64,000 bases of DNA from Perognathus longimembris pacificus (taxonomy: Eukaryota > Chordata > Mammalia > Rodentia > Heteromyidae). Every line of letters starts with the position of its first letter. Position 1 is the first letter of the stretch. The stretch is from positions 16,481,528 through 16,545,527 of the forward strand of contig NC_063184.1 of assembly GCF_023159225.1 (NCBI RefSeq), read 5' to 3'. The notes beneath the pieces were generated by a model, which worked only from the letters and a program-made list of their open reading frames with translations, was not told the DNA's origin and did not search any database. Below are positions 46,256 through 54,895 of this stretch, one piece after another. Made by a program: the position numbers and the translations under genes.

Positions 46256-46773
46256 TGCACAGTCACTTTATTTTTTCATTTCTGGAAATTTCTGCCTTTG
46301 TATGTGATTGTTACCATTAGTTGCCTGTTTGATTTCATCTCATGTATGAATCTTTTCTTCCTTTAAAATGCTTTTCTAAAATTCTTGAATACAGTACTTC
46401 ACATCCTACAAAGAAAAAATTCCATTTTCAATCCTCCGTGTCTAAGTTTATTTTTGCTAAAAAAAAACAAACTAGCAACATAAACCTAAATTTAAAGGGA
46501 AGCAGCATATATTGAATATTTTTATTCACATGGTATGTGTAAATGAAATAGCTGAGCAGCCAGAAAAAAAACTGAATATTTCTATTATTCTGATACTGCT
46601 GAAATACTAACTCATAGAGCACAGATTATCCTCAAATGAAGAAAAGAAGGAAATAAATTTATTAAGCCCTTACTGAGTACCAAAAACTACTGTTGAAAAT
46701 ATGCATATATGTAAAACAAAATAACTGTAGAACTGTGTATGAAAGTATTCTTTTTAAGAATACAGAAAGAGAG
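46256..46773. other. Unannotated sequence
   Basis: Short L2/MIR-like TTTATTAAGCCCTTACTGAG near 46657; otherwise nothing recognised. Confidence 0.4.
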
Positions 46774-46850
46774 GTGGGCCTGGCTCAAGTAGTAGAGCAC
46801 CTGTCTAGAAGTCTACACCCTAATAATATCAAACCAAAAGAAGAAAAATG
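46774..46850 (+). mobile_element. Right-arm (Geo-like) monomer fragment
   Basis: GGCCTGGCTCAAGTAGTAGA GCACCTGTCTAGAAG resembles the A-box half of the right monomer; the following part is A-rich. No left monomer. Short and diverged. Confidence 0.5.
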
Positions 46851-47814
46851 GAAAACAAAAAGTGAAAGAATGTGAATAAGTGAACAAAGTTTACTGAGGA
46901 TATAAAAACTGAAAAATAGACTCTGATCTTCCTGAGGCTGAATCAACAATACCTAAAACAAGCAATTCCAAAGCAAAACACTTTCAAAGAAAAACTTCTA
47001 TACTTCTTTTCTGATTGTAATTTTAAATGTGTTTAGACTCTAAAATATTTTGTTTTACATGTGTAGTAATTTTCTCTTTAATTTTCTCACCAATCATAGT
47101 AAAATTAACATATGGTTTCAGTCATAGACATTGGACAATCTATGGGAGGGAAATAAAAGTTAATAAAGGTATCAACAGAAATGTTCTAGAGCCAAAGCCC
47201 TATTCATTACTATCTTCCACAGAAAGTTGAAGGTAGATGTGTTCAAATAAGGCACAGCTGTTAGGGGTGAAAAATCTGTATGCTAAATTGTGGCCATCAT
47301 TTTTAGGCCACCATTATTTTGATACTATTTGGCTTTGTTATGATTTTGCTAACACTAAAGATGCAGCGTATTGCATATTTCTTAAACAGCTGCAGAAGAT
47401 GAAAGACATTATTGTTCTTTTGGAACTGAATAATGGTGTATTCAATTGCTATATGTAAAAATTGATAAAACAGTGTTAATAAAAATTGATATTTGAACAA
47501 GTATTTTATAAAAATGATTTTCCAATTTGTATAAGGCTTCATCGGGATATTTACAAAACAAAATGAACTTCTATAGACATGACAGCAATGGTTAAACTTA
47601 TTTGCTATACTGGAATGATAGTGCACTCCCAAATTACATTATGACATTAAATTATTGTTACCGTATTTACCACAGGTCCTGTGCTATCATCATTGATAAT
47701 TTTTAAAATCAATATTTCATGTTGATACTAATTTGCTTTGCAGTAATCTAATTTAATAATTCTAGAAATGTTTATGCATGTATTTGTATGAACACATATC
47801 CAATTTCTAGAATA
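46851..47814. other. Unannotated sequence
   Basis: No gene or repeat recognised; overlapping frames on both strands at 47237-47632 are not convincing. Confidence 0.45.
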
Positions 47815-48480
47815 ATACTCATTCCTAGATTTCATACAAGAATTGCTGAGTGACGTAAGTGTAAGAAATTGACACAAGTTTAAGGAACTTCTTAGGTCTT
47901 CCTTAGTGGTTTATTGTTTCATGATCTCAACAGTGGCCTAATAGGTGTGGGGATTCTCCATATTCATTAATATTAGGTATGATTTTCCTTTTGATATTAG
48001 CAATTCCAGGGGGTGGAGAATGATGTACTATTGTGGTTTTAATTTCTATACCCCAAGGGCAAATGTATCGATCATAGCTTCCTGGTCATGCTAGAGGAAG
48101 TACTACTTTTGATTGATCATTCTCTTTGCTATTGTTTACTTTTTTATTCTGGATACAAACACTTTATTGGATCTACTATTTGAATATATCCCCTTCAGTC
48201 TGTGGGTTGTCATGTAATTTCTTTGATGATATGTTTCGAGGGTCAAAATGATAAAATTTTAGTAAAGTTCAAATCTCAGGTTTTTCATTACACGAATCAC
48301 CCCATGGGTGTCTAAGTATACTTAGAGGTCATAAAGCTTCTATCACATTTTCTTTCAGAAGTTACATATTTTCTGCTCTGAGATTTAACTCTTTCTGCTA
48401 TTCATATATCCTTTGTATATTTAATTTTAATAGGTGGATTACCTCCATGGGTCTGTTTTTATCTTTGTCCTTTGAGGAGT
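47815..48480 (-). mobile_element. Ancient L1 ORF2 remnant
   Basis: Complement-oriented L1 ORF2 blocks: CAAGAATTGCTGAGTGACGT, TTAAGGAACTTCTTAGGTCT, GGGGATTCTCCATATTCATT, TTCTGGATACAAACACTTTA TTGGATC, TGTGGGTTGTCATGTAATTT CTTTGATG. Order agrees with L1 reversed. Heavily mutated. Confidence 0.6.
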
Positions 48481-48524
48481 GGTGACTAATATTTTTTCCA
48501 CTTAATTTATGGTGTCTCTGGCTG

Positions 48525-48750
48525 CTATTTACTCACAGATTCTTTGTTCTGTCTTCTGGAATATGCTGTTGAGCTTCTTCAGTGCCCTTGAAATTTCTGT
48601 TATTGCATCTTTCAAGTTCAGAATGATTGGTTCATCTTTCATGATTTCTCTGCTTAGGTTGATAACTTGATTCATTCTCATTATAATTTTGTTTAACCAC
48701 ATTGAATTTGATGCATTGAGGATCAGCTGGAGGTTAGAACTAAACACATT
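48525..48750 (-). pseudogene. Possible L1/HAL1 ORF1-like coiled-coil fragment
   Basis: A 72-codon minus frame with heptad-like hydrophobics (KDAITEISRALKKLNSIFQK then TEQRICE) resembles the coiled-coil part of L1-type ORF1 proteins, which trimerise through it. It lies upstream (in element sense) of the L1 remnant. Weak similarity; could be ordinary L1 sequence in another frame. Confidence 0.3.
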
Positions 48751-48949
48751 CCCACTAATCTTCTACCAAATTTAGCAGTTTTTCAAGAAAAAAACTTCCC
48801 TAATTTTGTATGTTTTCTGTTAATGTCCACAGCATTTGAATACTAGTTTTGACAGTTTTGTGTCAGTTAGTTGTATTTAGGGAGAGGATTTTTCAACTTC
48901 CTCAGTCTCACAGGAATTTAAATTTATATATGTTTTGCTAAGAATTAAG

Positions 48950-49650
48950 AAAAGACAAAATTCAGATATGTCTTTATAAAGAAAAGTTAGTGATTGTAAA
49001 GAAATTTATAAGTATTTTATAAGAATAGGAAATTTTTGATGTCCTAATATGGCAACAGTGAAGATCAATTTTAAATTATAGATGCCTACCTCAAAAGATG
49101 TAGAAATTAAGTCTTACTTAAAATTCATGAGAAAACAAATGGAGAGGAACAATACAAAAATTATGGAATAGTTGATGGTAAACGCTAAAGATTAAAAGGC
49201 AGAATGCAGATAAGTAATATGCAAAGACTGTCTATAGTCATAAAAATAGGAATTCATTCACTGGAGCATAAAGATATATAAAGATCAATGAGAGCTTATA
49301 AGAAATAGAAACCAAAGGACAATGATAGATAAAATGTGCCAGTTGTTTTCAAGAAGACAATTGTAATTATGAGCATGCTTTGAAAGACAGCAACAGAACT
49401 TTTCTAAGAAAAGGTACCATCAGAAGCAAACAACCACATTTGATTCTGACTGTGTCATCATGGTAGACTTTCATAGGCAGTTGACAAGGACTGGGAAAGG
49501 TTAAAAGAAAGGATTTAGTTTAATCCAATGCTAGCTACAAAGAATAAATGGCATTGCTTCCAAAAACTGAAATAGCAGGCATGTTGAAAGAAATAAATAT
49601 AGAAAAGAACTGAATTAAGAAAAAGTTTTCTCTTTATTGTATACCTTGGA
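48950..49650 (+). mobile_element. Probable ancient L1 remnant
   Basis: ACCTCAAAAGATGTAGAAAT TAAG, GGAGCATAAAGATATATAAA GATCAATGAGAGC, ACAATGATAGATAAAATG and CATCATGGTAGACTTTCATA suggest decayed L1 ORF2 5' sequence. By eye only; low certainty. Confidence 0.35.
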
Positions 49651-50247
49651 AACTATCTTATAAACTACTTTTTTAAAGGGAATAAGCAAAAATTTGCAAA
49701 ATAATTTTAATGTTGCAGCACAATACTTATAATCTTAAGCAAAGTTCTTATGTAATACATCCCAGAATGAAAAAGTTCTTATTTTCTTATATTTGAATAT
49801 ACATGGAAGATAATAATAGGGTTTGAAAGGATTTATCTATTATATTCTGTTGTATACAGAGATAATTAGAAAATGTGAATATTACCTTTGCAACAGTGTA
49901 ATAAATATTTTATGTATTTTTATTTATTTATGTTCTCTGCATCATTCTAACTGTTCACTAAAGGCAGTAGAGGTGAGGAATTGACAGAAAGGATTATTGA
50001 GAAACACAAAAAACAATCATCCTTAGGTCTATAATTGCATTAGGATTGATTTGTAGATTACATCAACTGAAGAATAATTTTTACTATAACATAGAAATCC
50101 CATAAATATATTTAAAACCCTATATTAGCTAAAGAAATGTTCCCAAAGGTAAAAAGTGGAGCTTTCCTAAACTGTACATATAATCATTAGTGCTCTTATT
50201 ATCTCCTGTAAATGACCACAGCCTATTATGAAATTCTCTTTTTCCAG
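49651..50247. other. Unannotated AT-rich sequence ending in a splice-acceptor-like tract
   Basis: No gene recognised. The last bases (AAATTCTCTTTTTCCAG, 50231-50247) form a strong polypyrimidine-AG signal directly before the integrase-like segment. Confidence 0.45.
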
Positions 50248-50489
50248 TCTGCACTAAAAGACCATTCACTGGTTATAGAACTCCAGAAGAACTGCTAAGT
50301 GATAATGGAGCCCAATTTACATCACCGACACTCCAAACCTTTCTTAGCTCAAATGGAGTGAAATACATTCATTTTCCTCCACACAGGCTAGCCGCTAATG
50401 GCCTCATTCAGCACTCCGGACAGTTGTTCAATGTAAGCACTTTTTGCTTGAAAGTGAGGAGGCGATATAGTGCAATGGCAGCCGCCTAA
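50248..50489 (+). pseudogene. Ty3/gypsy-type integrase core fragment, exon-like, catalytically dead
   Basis: The plus frame from 50250 to TAA at 50487-50489 is open. RTPEELLSDNGAQFTS (around the Asp codon 50301-50303) is the second catalytic-Asp motif of integrase cores. NGVKYIHFPPH and AANGLIQHSGQLFN follow. The third catalytic position lies exactly 35 residues later (50409-50411), as in D,D-35-E, but is CAG (Gln) instead of Glu. Integrases of this fold insert retroelement cDNA. Upstream is TTTTTCCAG and at 50433 GTAAGC, so 50248-50432 (185 bp) looks like an exon. Likely an ancient mammalian gypsy remnant, possibly exapted; the exon idea is inference. Confidence 0.7.
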
Positions 50490-51147
50490 TGCACGGTTGT
50501 CCTTGTGCTGTGGGAGGCTGTGCGCTTACCATTAGATAAACATCCTAGCCTGCTACTCCTAGTCAAAGACAAGAGCTCCCTTTATAGACCTCAGAGAATC
50601 AGAGAAACCAACAAGAACTTTCAGAGCTAGGTGATTCACAGGATAAGGAATTAAGAAATGGGCAGCAGGAACGCATCTATCTATAAGCCAGGGAAGGGAG
50701 GTAATTCTCAAGGAATACTAAAAATATAACTCTGCTTTATGATGATGAAAACTGAAGAAATAAGTGAAGGGATGCAAAAGGGAAACAAATAAAATATCAT
50801 TTTTAAAAATAATTCTCACTTTCTGTTTAAGTATCAATAAGTGTTATGAATAGCTTATCCTTAAAATGTCCTGACTTAGCATAACATAAGATGATGGATA
50901 GAACTCCACATGACATTGATGGAGCTTGAATTGTACCTGCGTATAACTTTCAATAAGTAAATATGCATATGCTGGAGGTAAAAACTAAATTTGATTTTAA
51001 GGGGATGGATGAAAATTAGAGATGATTAGTTTAGTGGAATAATCTATAAGGTTATAGTCAGAAGAACTAAATCCTAGTGCCCAGATTGCTTTCATTTATT
51101 CAGGAACCTTCGTTATCGAATATGTTGTTCCCTAAAGACTTTATTTC
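50490..51147. other. Low-repeat sequence downstream of the integrase fragment
   Basis: 50490-50640 is less AT-rich (GGTTGTCCTTGTGCTGTGGG, AGGCTGTGCGCTTACC) and shows no recognised repeat or further integrase similarity in any frame. The rest is AT-rich and unannotated. Confidence 0.4.
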
Positions 51148-51365
51148 TGCTGGACACCAGTGGCTCAGCTTGTAATCCTTACTCAGGAGGCTGAGATCTG
51201 AGGGCTGTGGTTTGAAGATAGCTTGGACAGGGAAGTCAATGAGACTTTTATCTCCAATTCATCACCAGAAAGCCACCAGTGGAGCTATGGCTCAAAAGAA
51301 AGAATGCTAGCAGTGAGCTCAGGAACAACCCCCAAGCCCTAACTTCAAGCCCCAGAACTGGCATA
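51148..51365 (+). mobile_element. B1-Geo type SINE with CA-rich tail
   Basis: GGACACCAGTGGCTCAGCTT, ACTCAGGAGGCTGAGATCTG, GGGAAGTCAATGAGACTTTT in the left arm; GGAGCTATGGCTCAAAAGAA, CAGTGAGCTCAGGAAC and CTTCAAGCCCCAGAACTGGC in the right. The normal A tail is replaced by a CAGA/CA array. Confidence 0.9.
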
Positions 51366-51389
51366 TACACAGACACAGACAGACAGACA

Positions 51390-51436
<47 letters not shown>
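51366..51436. repeat. (CAGA)n-(CA)n compound microsatellite on a SINE tail
   Basis: CAGACACAGACAGACAGACA then about 23 CA units, directly continuous with the SINE 3' end. Confidence 0.95.
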
Positions 51437-51437
<1 letters not shown>

Positions 51438-51790
51438 ACAAATTACTAGGACCAAAAGTTGGTATATACAGGGGAAGATTCCAATGGTGTAACTTCTGAG
51501 CAACTAACTTACCATCTGAAAACATGGATAACAGGAACCAGAACTTGTGGTAAGGTCCAGGGGAGGAAAGGAGGAAGGGTGGGCATTTGGAAGTAGGAAG
51601 TGCCAGGAAATATAGTCATAATATTCAGTGTAATACATAAAAATGGAAGTAGGAAATTTGAGGAGCTAGTTGAGGTTGAGAGAGATGTAGGAGAATTCTG
51701 AGAGGGATAATGTTGATCAAGAATGAACTGTAATAAACTTACATGTTGAACTGAAACCCTTCGTAGAAAAAAATGTTTTAATTCAATAAA
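51437..51790 (+). mobile_element. Unnamed dispersed repeat (copy 2), possible L1 3' end
   Basis: Co-linear with 31440-31775 (shared blocks given there), including GGTAAGGTCCAGGGGAGGAA as purine-rich interior, a GTCATAATATTCAGTGTAAT block and the 3' GAACTGAAACCCTTC. Here it is followed by AATTCAATAAAATTT. No coding frame. Confidence 0.6.
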
Positions 51791-52218
51791 ATTTAAAGTA
51801 AAGAGTTAAACAAAATTTAAAGTTAAAAATTTTAAAGTTTGTAGGACAAATAAGCATGTTTATTTCTCATTGTCCCACAATGGTCAATTGAGAATCAACA
51901 GAATGTACCAGAATGAAATATACTCATCATTTTTCATCTAGCTATATTTCCAATCTCTTAGATACTTGATATTATTTAGTATATAGAATAGAATTTAGAC
52001 TGTGACAATACTTTTACGTTTGTCCAAAGTATTTATCATTTATTGCTCATGTCAGATGGTTATAGTTAAAACGGTGTTAATTTGAAGAAATTCTCAAGAA
52101 TCTCACCCTATCCTCTCTTACATTTCTCTCAACAGCTGGCTGGGAATTTTGATGATGTTATTCAAACATTTAAAAAATGAGTTTGGCTGGACCCCAGTTG
52201 ACTACAAGTATATTCTAA
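51791..52218. other. Unannotated AT-rich sequence
   Basis: Nothing recognised. A second acceptor-like TTTCTCTCAACAG ends near 52135. Confidence 0.4.
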
Positions 52219-52605
52219 CAATTTTTGCAGGATGTGTATGCTTCTTGTGGCAGAGGACACATAGGGGCCCAGAACCCCTTCCGACAGCTGCAGGTGGAGG
52301 CCCATTCTGTACCATGTTTCGTGAGGGAGCTGCCCCCTGGTGGATTAGAGAATTTCTGAGGACTAGATCATTTCAGAAAATCTCCGCCACTCTCTTCTGC
52401 TAGTCAAATAGGAATTTGTGTGTGCTCTGAAATTGATCATATTCATTGTAATCTACAATATTGCATCTGGGACAGGCAACTAGGAAATAATTTAGAAGTA
52501 TTTACCAGAAAAAAAGGAGAAGATTGGGATAGGAAATTTTCTTTTCCTTTACCTGACTGGGTGAAAGAAAAAAGCAAAGCCCACAGGAAAACTCTCCCTG
52601 GCTAG
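52219..52605 (+). other. Coding-like frame of unknown origin with one internal stop
   Basis: The frame is open for 129 codons from 52219 to TAG at 52603-52605 except TGA at 52357-52359. ATTTTTGCAG precedes 52231. Residues include DVYASCGRGHIGAQNPFRQL, RELPPGGLENF, and after the stop WDRQLGNNLEVFTRKKGEDW and PLPDWVKEKSKAH. Composition is mixed and less AT-rich than the flanks. I recognise no family and see no link to the integrase fragment 1.8 kb upstream. It could be a pseudogene, a conserved non-coding block, or chance. Confidence 0.25.
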
Positions 52606-52974
52606 ACATAGGTGTGTCTGACAAAAGCAAGCATGTGATCTCACAAAAGCTTTCTGAAAGGAAGCGCTGTGGATCGCATCATACCTAAGCCAGCCAGCCA
52701 ATTCCCCAGAGCTCCACACATCTTCCATTGATTTATGACACTCGGCTGCCTACGCACTAAATTGCTGAGGAGATGTGGTGAACTCTGAGAGCTTAAGGAA
52801 ATCTGCCTCATGGCCAAAGTTAAAAAGTGTGTGTGTGTGTGTGTGTGTGTGTATTTCCGGTTTAAGATTCCATCTTTTCTTCTTATTCCAGATTAAAAGG
52901 GTGAGCCCCAGAGTTTCAGAATGTCCTTGGAATCATTCATTATGCAATTCCATTTTCCCAAGCATCACTAAGGA
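52606..52974. promoter_or_regulatory. Candidate conserved non-coding block
   Basis: Repeat-free apart from a TG run (52828-52852), GC nearer average, with TTGATTTATGACACTCGGCT (near 52729), AGCCAGCCAGCCAATTCCCC and TGTGGATCGCATCATACC. It continues the unusual 50.2-52.6 kb interval. Regulatory role is speculative. Confidence 0.2.
52828..52852. repeat. (GT)n microsatellite
   Basis: About 12 GT units; the Cys-Val run in the overlapping frame is an artefact. Confidence 0.93.
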
Positions 52975-52980
52975 GAGATT

Positions 52981-53186
52981 TTTTTTTTTTTTTTGGCCAG
53001 TCCTGGGCCTTGGACTCAGGGCCTGAGCACTGTCCCTGGCTTCTTCCCGCTCAAGGCTAGCACTCTGCCACTTGAGCCACAGCGCCGCTTCTGGCCGTTT
53101 TCTGTATATGTGGTACTGGGGAATCGAACCTAGGGCCTCGTGTATCCAAGGCAGGCACTCTTGCCACTAGGCTATATCCCCAGCCC
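52981..53186 (-). mobile_element. IDL-Geo SINE, young full-length copy
   Basis: Two substitutions from the copy at 8691 (GTGGTACTGG for GTGGTGCTGG; ATCCAAGGC for ATCCGAGGC). Left-monomer A and B boxes intact in complement. GAGATTTTT occurs on both sides (52975 onward and 53187 onward), marking a recent insertion into otherwise repeat-free sequence. Confidence 0.95.
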
Positions 53187-53199
53187 GAGATTTTTTTTT

Positions 53200-53741
53200 T
53201 TTTAATGTTCAGGATGACTTCTTGGGAAGACATGTTTTTCTCACTCTGTCCCCTTCCTTTTCTGTCCCCAATAGTCATCCTACTTCAAATTTTTTGTTCT
53301 CCTTGGAGAGCTAGCATAATTGCTTCTAATTTTATATGAACCATTGACGCCCTTGGCTGGCCTGGTTTTCTGTATACCTATAAATGTAAGTAGCTTTAGG
53401 TGTCTGTTTTTCAAGCTACCCAAGTCTATAGGGACACACAATGTTTAAAAGAGTTCTGTGAAATCAGCCCTAGTTTTTTTGTGCATTCAGATCTTGGAAA
53501 ATCTTACATTTAAAGTAGTATCATGATTAATTACACAGATACTCACACATAGTGAGACCAAAAGAGGATACTCTGGAGGGAGAAACACAAAGGTGCAATG
53601 CCTAACAGCTACTTCCTATTTATATAAAATAATATACATACTGAAACAAACTCCAAGATATGGAAACCAGAGACTTTTTTCTTTTCCCTTTCTTTCTTTT
53701 TTAGTTTTTAATTATTCTCCTTTATGTATGGTGTATTTAAG
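53200..53741. other. Unannotated sequence
   Basis: No gene or repeat recognised; pyrimidine-rich patch at 53676-53702. Confidence 0.4.
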
Positions 53742-53751
53742 AGTACATCTT

Positions 53752-53983
53752 ATCAAAATCAAGAGACAAAGTAAAAAGCAAACCCATGCAACAGCAATAC
53801 TTACAAATCTGTATGATGCAAACCAACTGTACAACTCATGGTGGGGAGGGAAATGGGAAGGGCAGAAGGTGAAGAGAAAAAGGAGGGAGAAGGTAACAAG
53901 TTGGATAAGAAATGTATGTACTGCCTTATGTATGAAACTGTAGCCTCTCTGTACATCACATTGACAATAAAGAAATTTTTTAA
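53752..53983 (+). mobile_element. L1 3' UTR, 5'-truncated, with 10-bp TSD
   Basis: TCAAGAGACAAAGTAAAAAG, GCAAACCAACTGTACAACTC-type block, purine tract GGTGGGGAGGGAAATGGGAA, GGAGAAGGTAACAAGTTGGA, and terminus ACATCACATTGACAATAAAG. Perfect AGTACATCTT at 53742-53751 and 53984-53993. The overlapping 116- and 111-codon frames on both strands are not genes. Confidence 0.85.
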
Positions 53984-53993
53984 AGTACATCTT

Positions 53994-54140
53994 CAGCAGG
54001 GTTGTGGGGAAGGGTACAGAACTGAGGGAAAATGGTGAAAAGTGCAACAGTGGAGCTCACTGGACACTGATGACTGTGAACTATCGTTGGTGGAGATGGG
54101 AGGGAGGAACTAGGAGAGAATGAGGGAATAAAAGACAGTG
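53994..54140 (+). mobile_element. L1 3' UTR fragment, second UTR type
   Basis: AAATGGTGAAAAGTGCAACA GTGG, GCTCACTGGACACTGATGAC and GGTGGAGATGGGAGGGAGGA correspond to the complement of 57950-58035. It differs from the 'CAAACCAATTCAACAGCAAT' type beside it, so two L1 3' UTR subfamilies occur here. Confidence 0.65.
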
Positions 54141-54149
54141 GAAACTTGT

Positions 54150-54800
54150 GGCACATACACACAATGCAATTCTATGCCTCTATCAGAAAGAATGACATGG
54201 CCCCACTAGTAAAGAAATGGAAAGACTTGGGAAAAAATTATACTAAATGAAGGGAGCAAGACCCAAAGAAACATAGACTCTGTAGTTTCCCTCATTGGCA
54301 ATAATTAGTAAACATCAAGGATAGCCTTAACAGATGATCACAAGACCTCAATAGCTATGTACAGATGAACATATAAAATGATGCTAAGCAAAATGAATTC
54401 CAAGTTATGGAAATAAGTGGTTTATCATTGTTGTTACTTTCAACATACTATGTGAAAGCATGCCTTTTTGTTTTGTTTTTCTTCCCTATGGTTTTACCCC
54501 TGTCATCACTGTATTTGATTTTGGTGCCCTGGGTATCGTATATACATTTACCTGAACTATGAAACGGGGGAGGAACATCAAAATGGTGAGACAAAGGGTA
54601 AAAGGCAAACCAATTCAACAGCAATAGTTATAATACAATATGCTGTAAACCAACTGAACAATTTGAGGAGGGGTTGGGGAGGAGGGGAGGAGGAAGGAAA
54701 ATGAGGGAGGAGGTAACAAGCTTGACGAGCAATGAATTCACTGCCTTTCGTTTGAAACTGTAACCCCTCTGTACATCACCTTGATAATAAAAATAAAATA
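54150..54800 (+). mobile_element. L1 3' end: ORF2 C-terminus plus complete 3' UTR
   Basis: Begins in ORF2 (CAATTCTATGCCTCTATCAG AAAGAATGACATGGCC, translating YASIRKNDMAP, matching the fragment at 36.2-36.6 kb). Then AAAGACTTGGGAAAAAATTA, a long UTR with GTTATGGAAATAAGTGGTTT and CTGGGTATCGTATATACATT, a G-rich tract at 54664-54695, GAGGGAGGAGGTAACAAGC and the terminus CTCTGTACATCACCTTGATA ATAA. The best reference for this lineage's 3' UTR in the window. Confidence 0.9.
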
Positions 54801-54895
54801 TTTTTATAAAGAAAATTTACTTATTACCTGACTCGTGTAATTGTAATCCCATTGTACATCACCTCTATAATAAAAAATTAAAAAAATAAAAGCCT
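54801..54895 (+). mobile_element. Tandem duplicate of the L1 3' terminus
   Basis: TTTACTTATTACCTGACTCG, TGTAATTGTAATCCCATTGT and ACATCACCTCTATAATAAAA repeat the last ~75 bp of the preceding L1 after its A-rich tail. Parallels 1257-1350. Confidence 0.7.

Noticed and set aside
47237..47632. Overlapping 73- and 109-codon frames
   Set aside because: Opposite strands over the same AT-rich bases; no domain or conservation evidence.
51248..51525. Cys-Val repeat frames on the minus strand, similar ones at 24576 and 52775
   Set aside because: They are (TG)n/(CA)n microsatellites read in frame.
53593..54047. Overlapping 116- and 111-codon frames on opposite strands
   Set aside because: Both lie largely in L1 3' UTR sequence with a defined target duplication.
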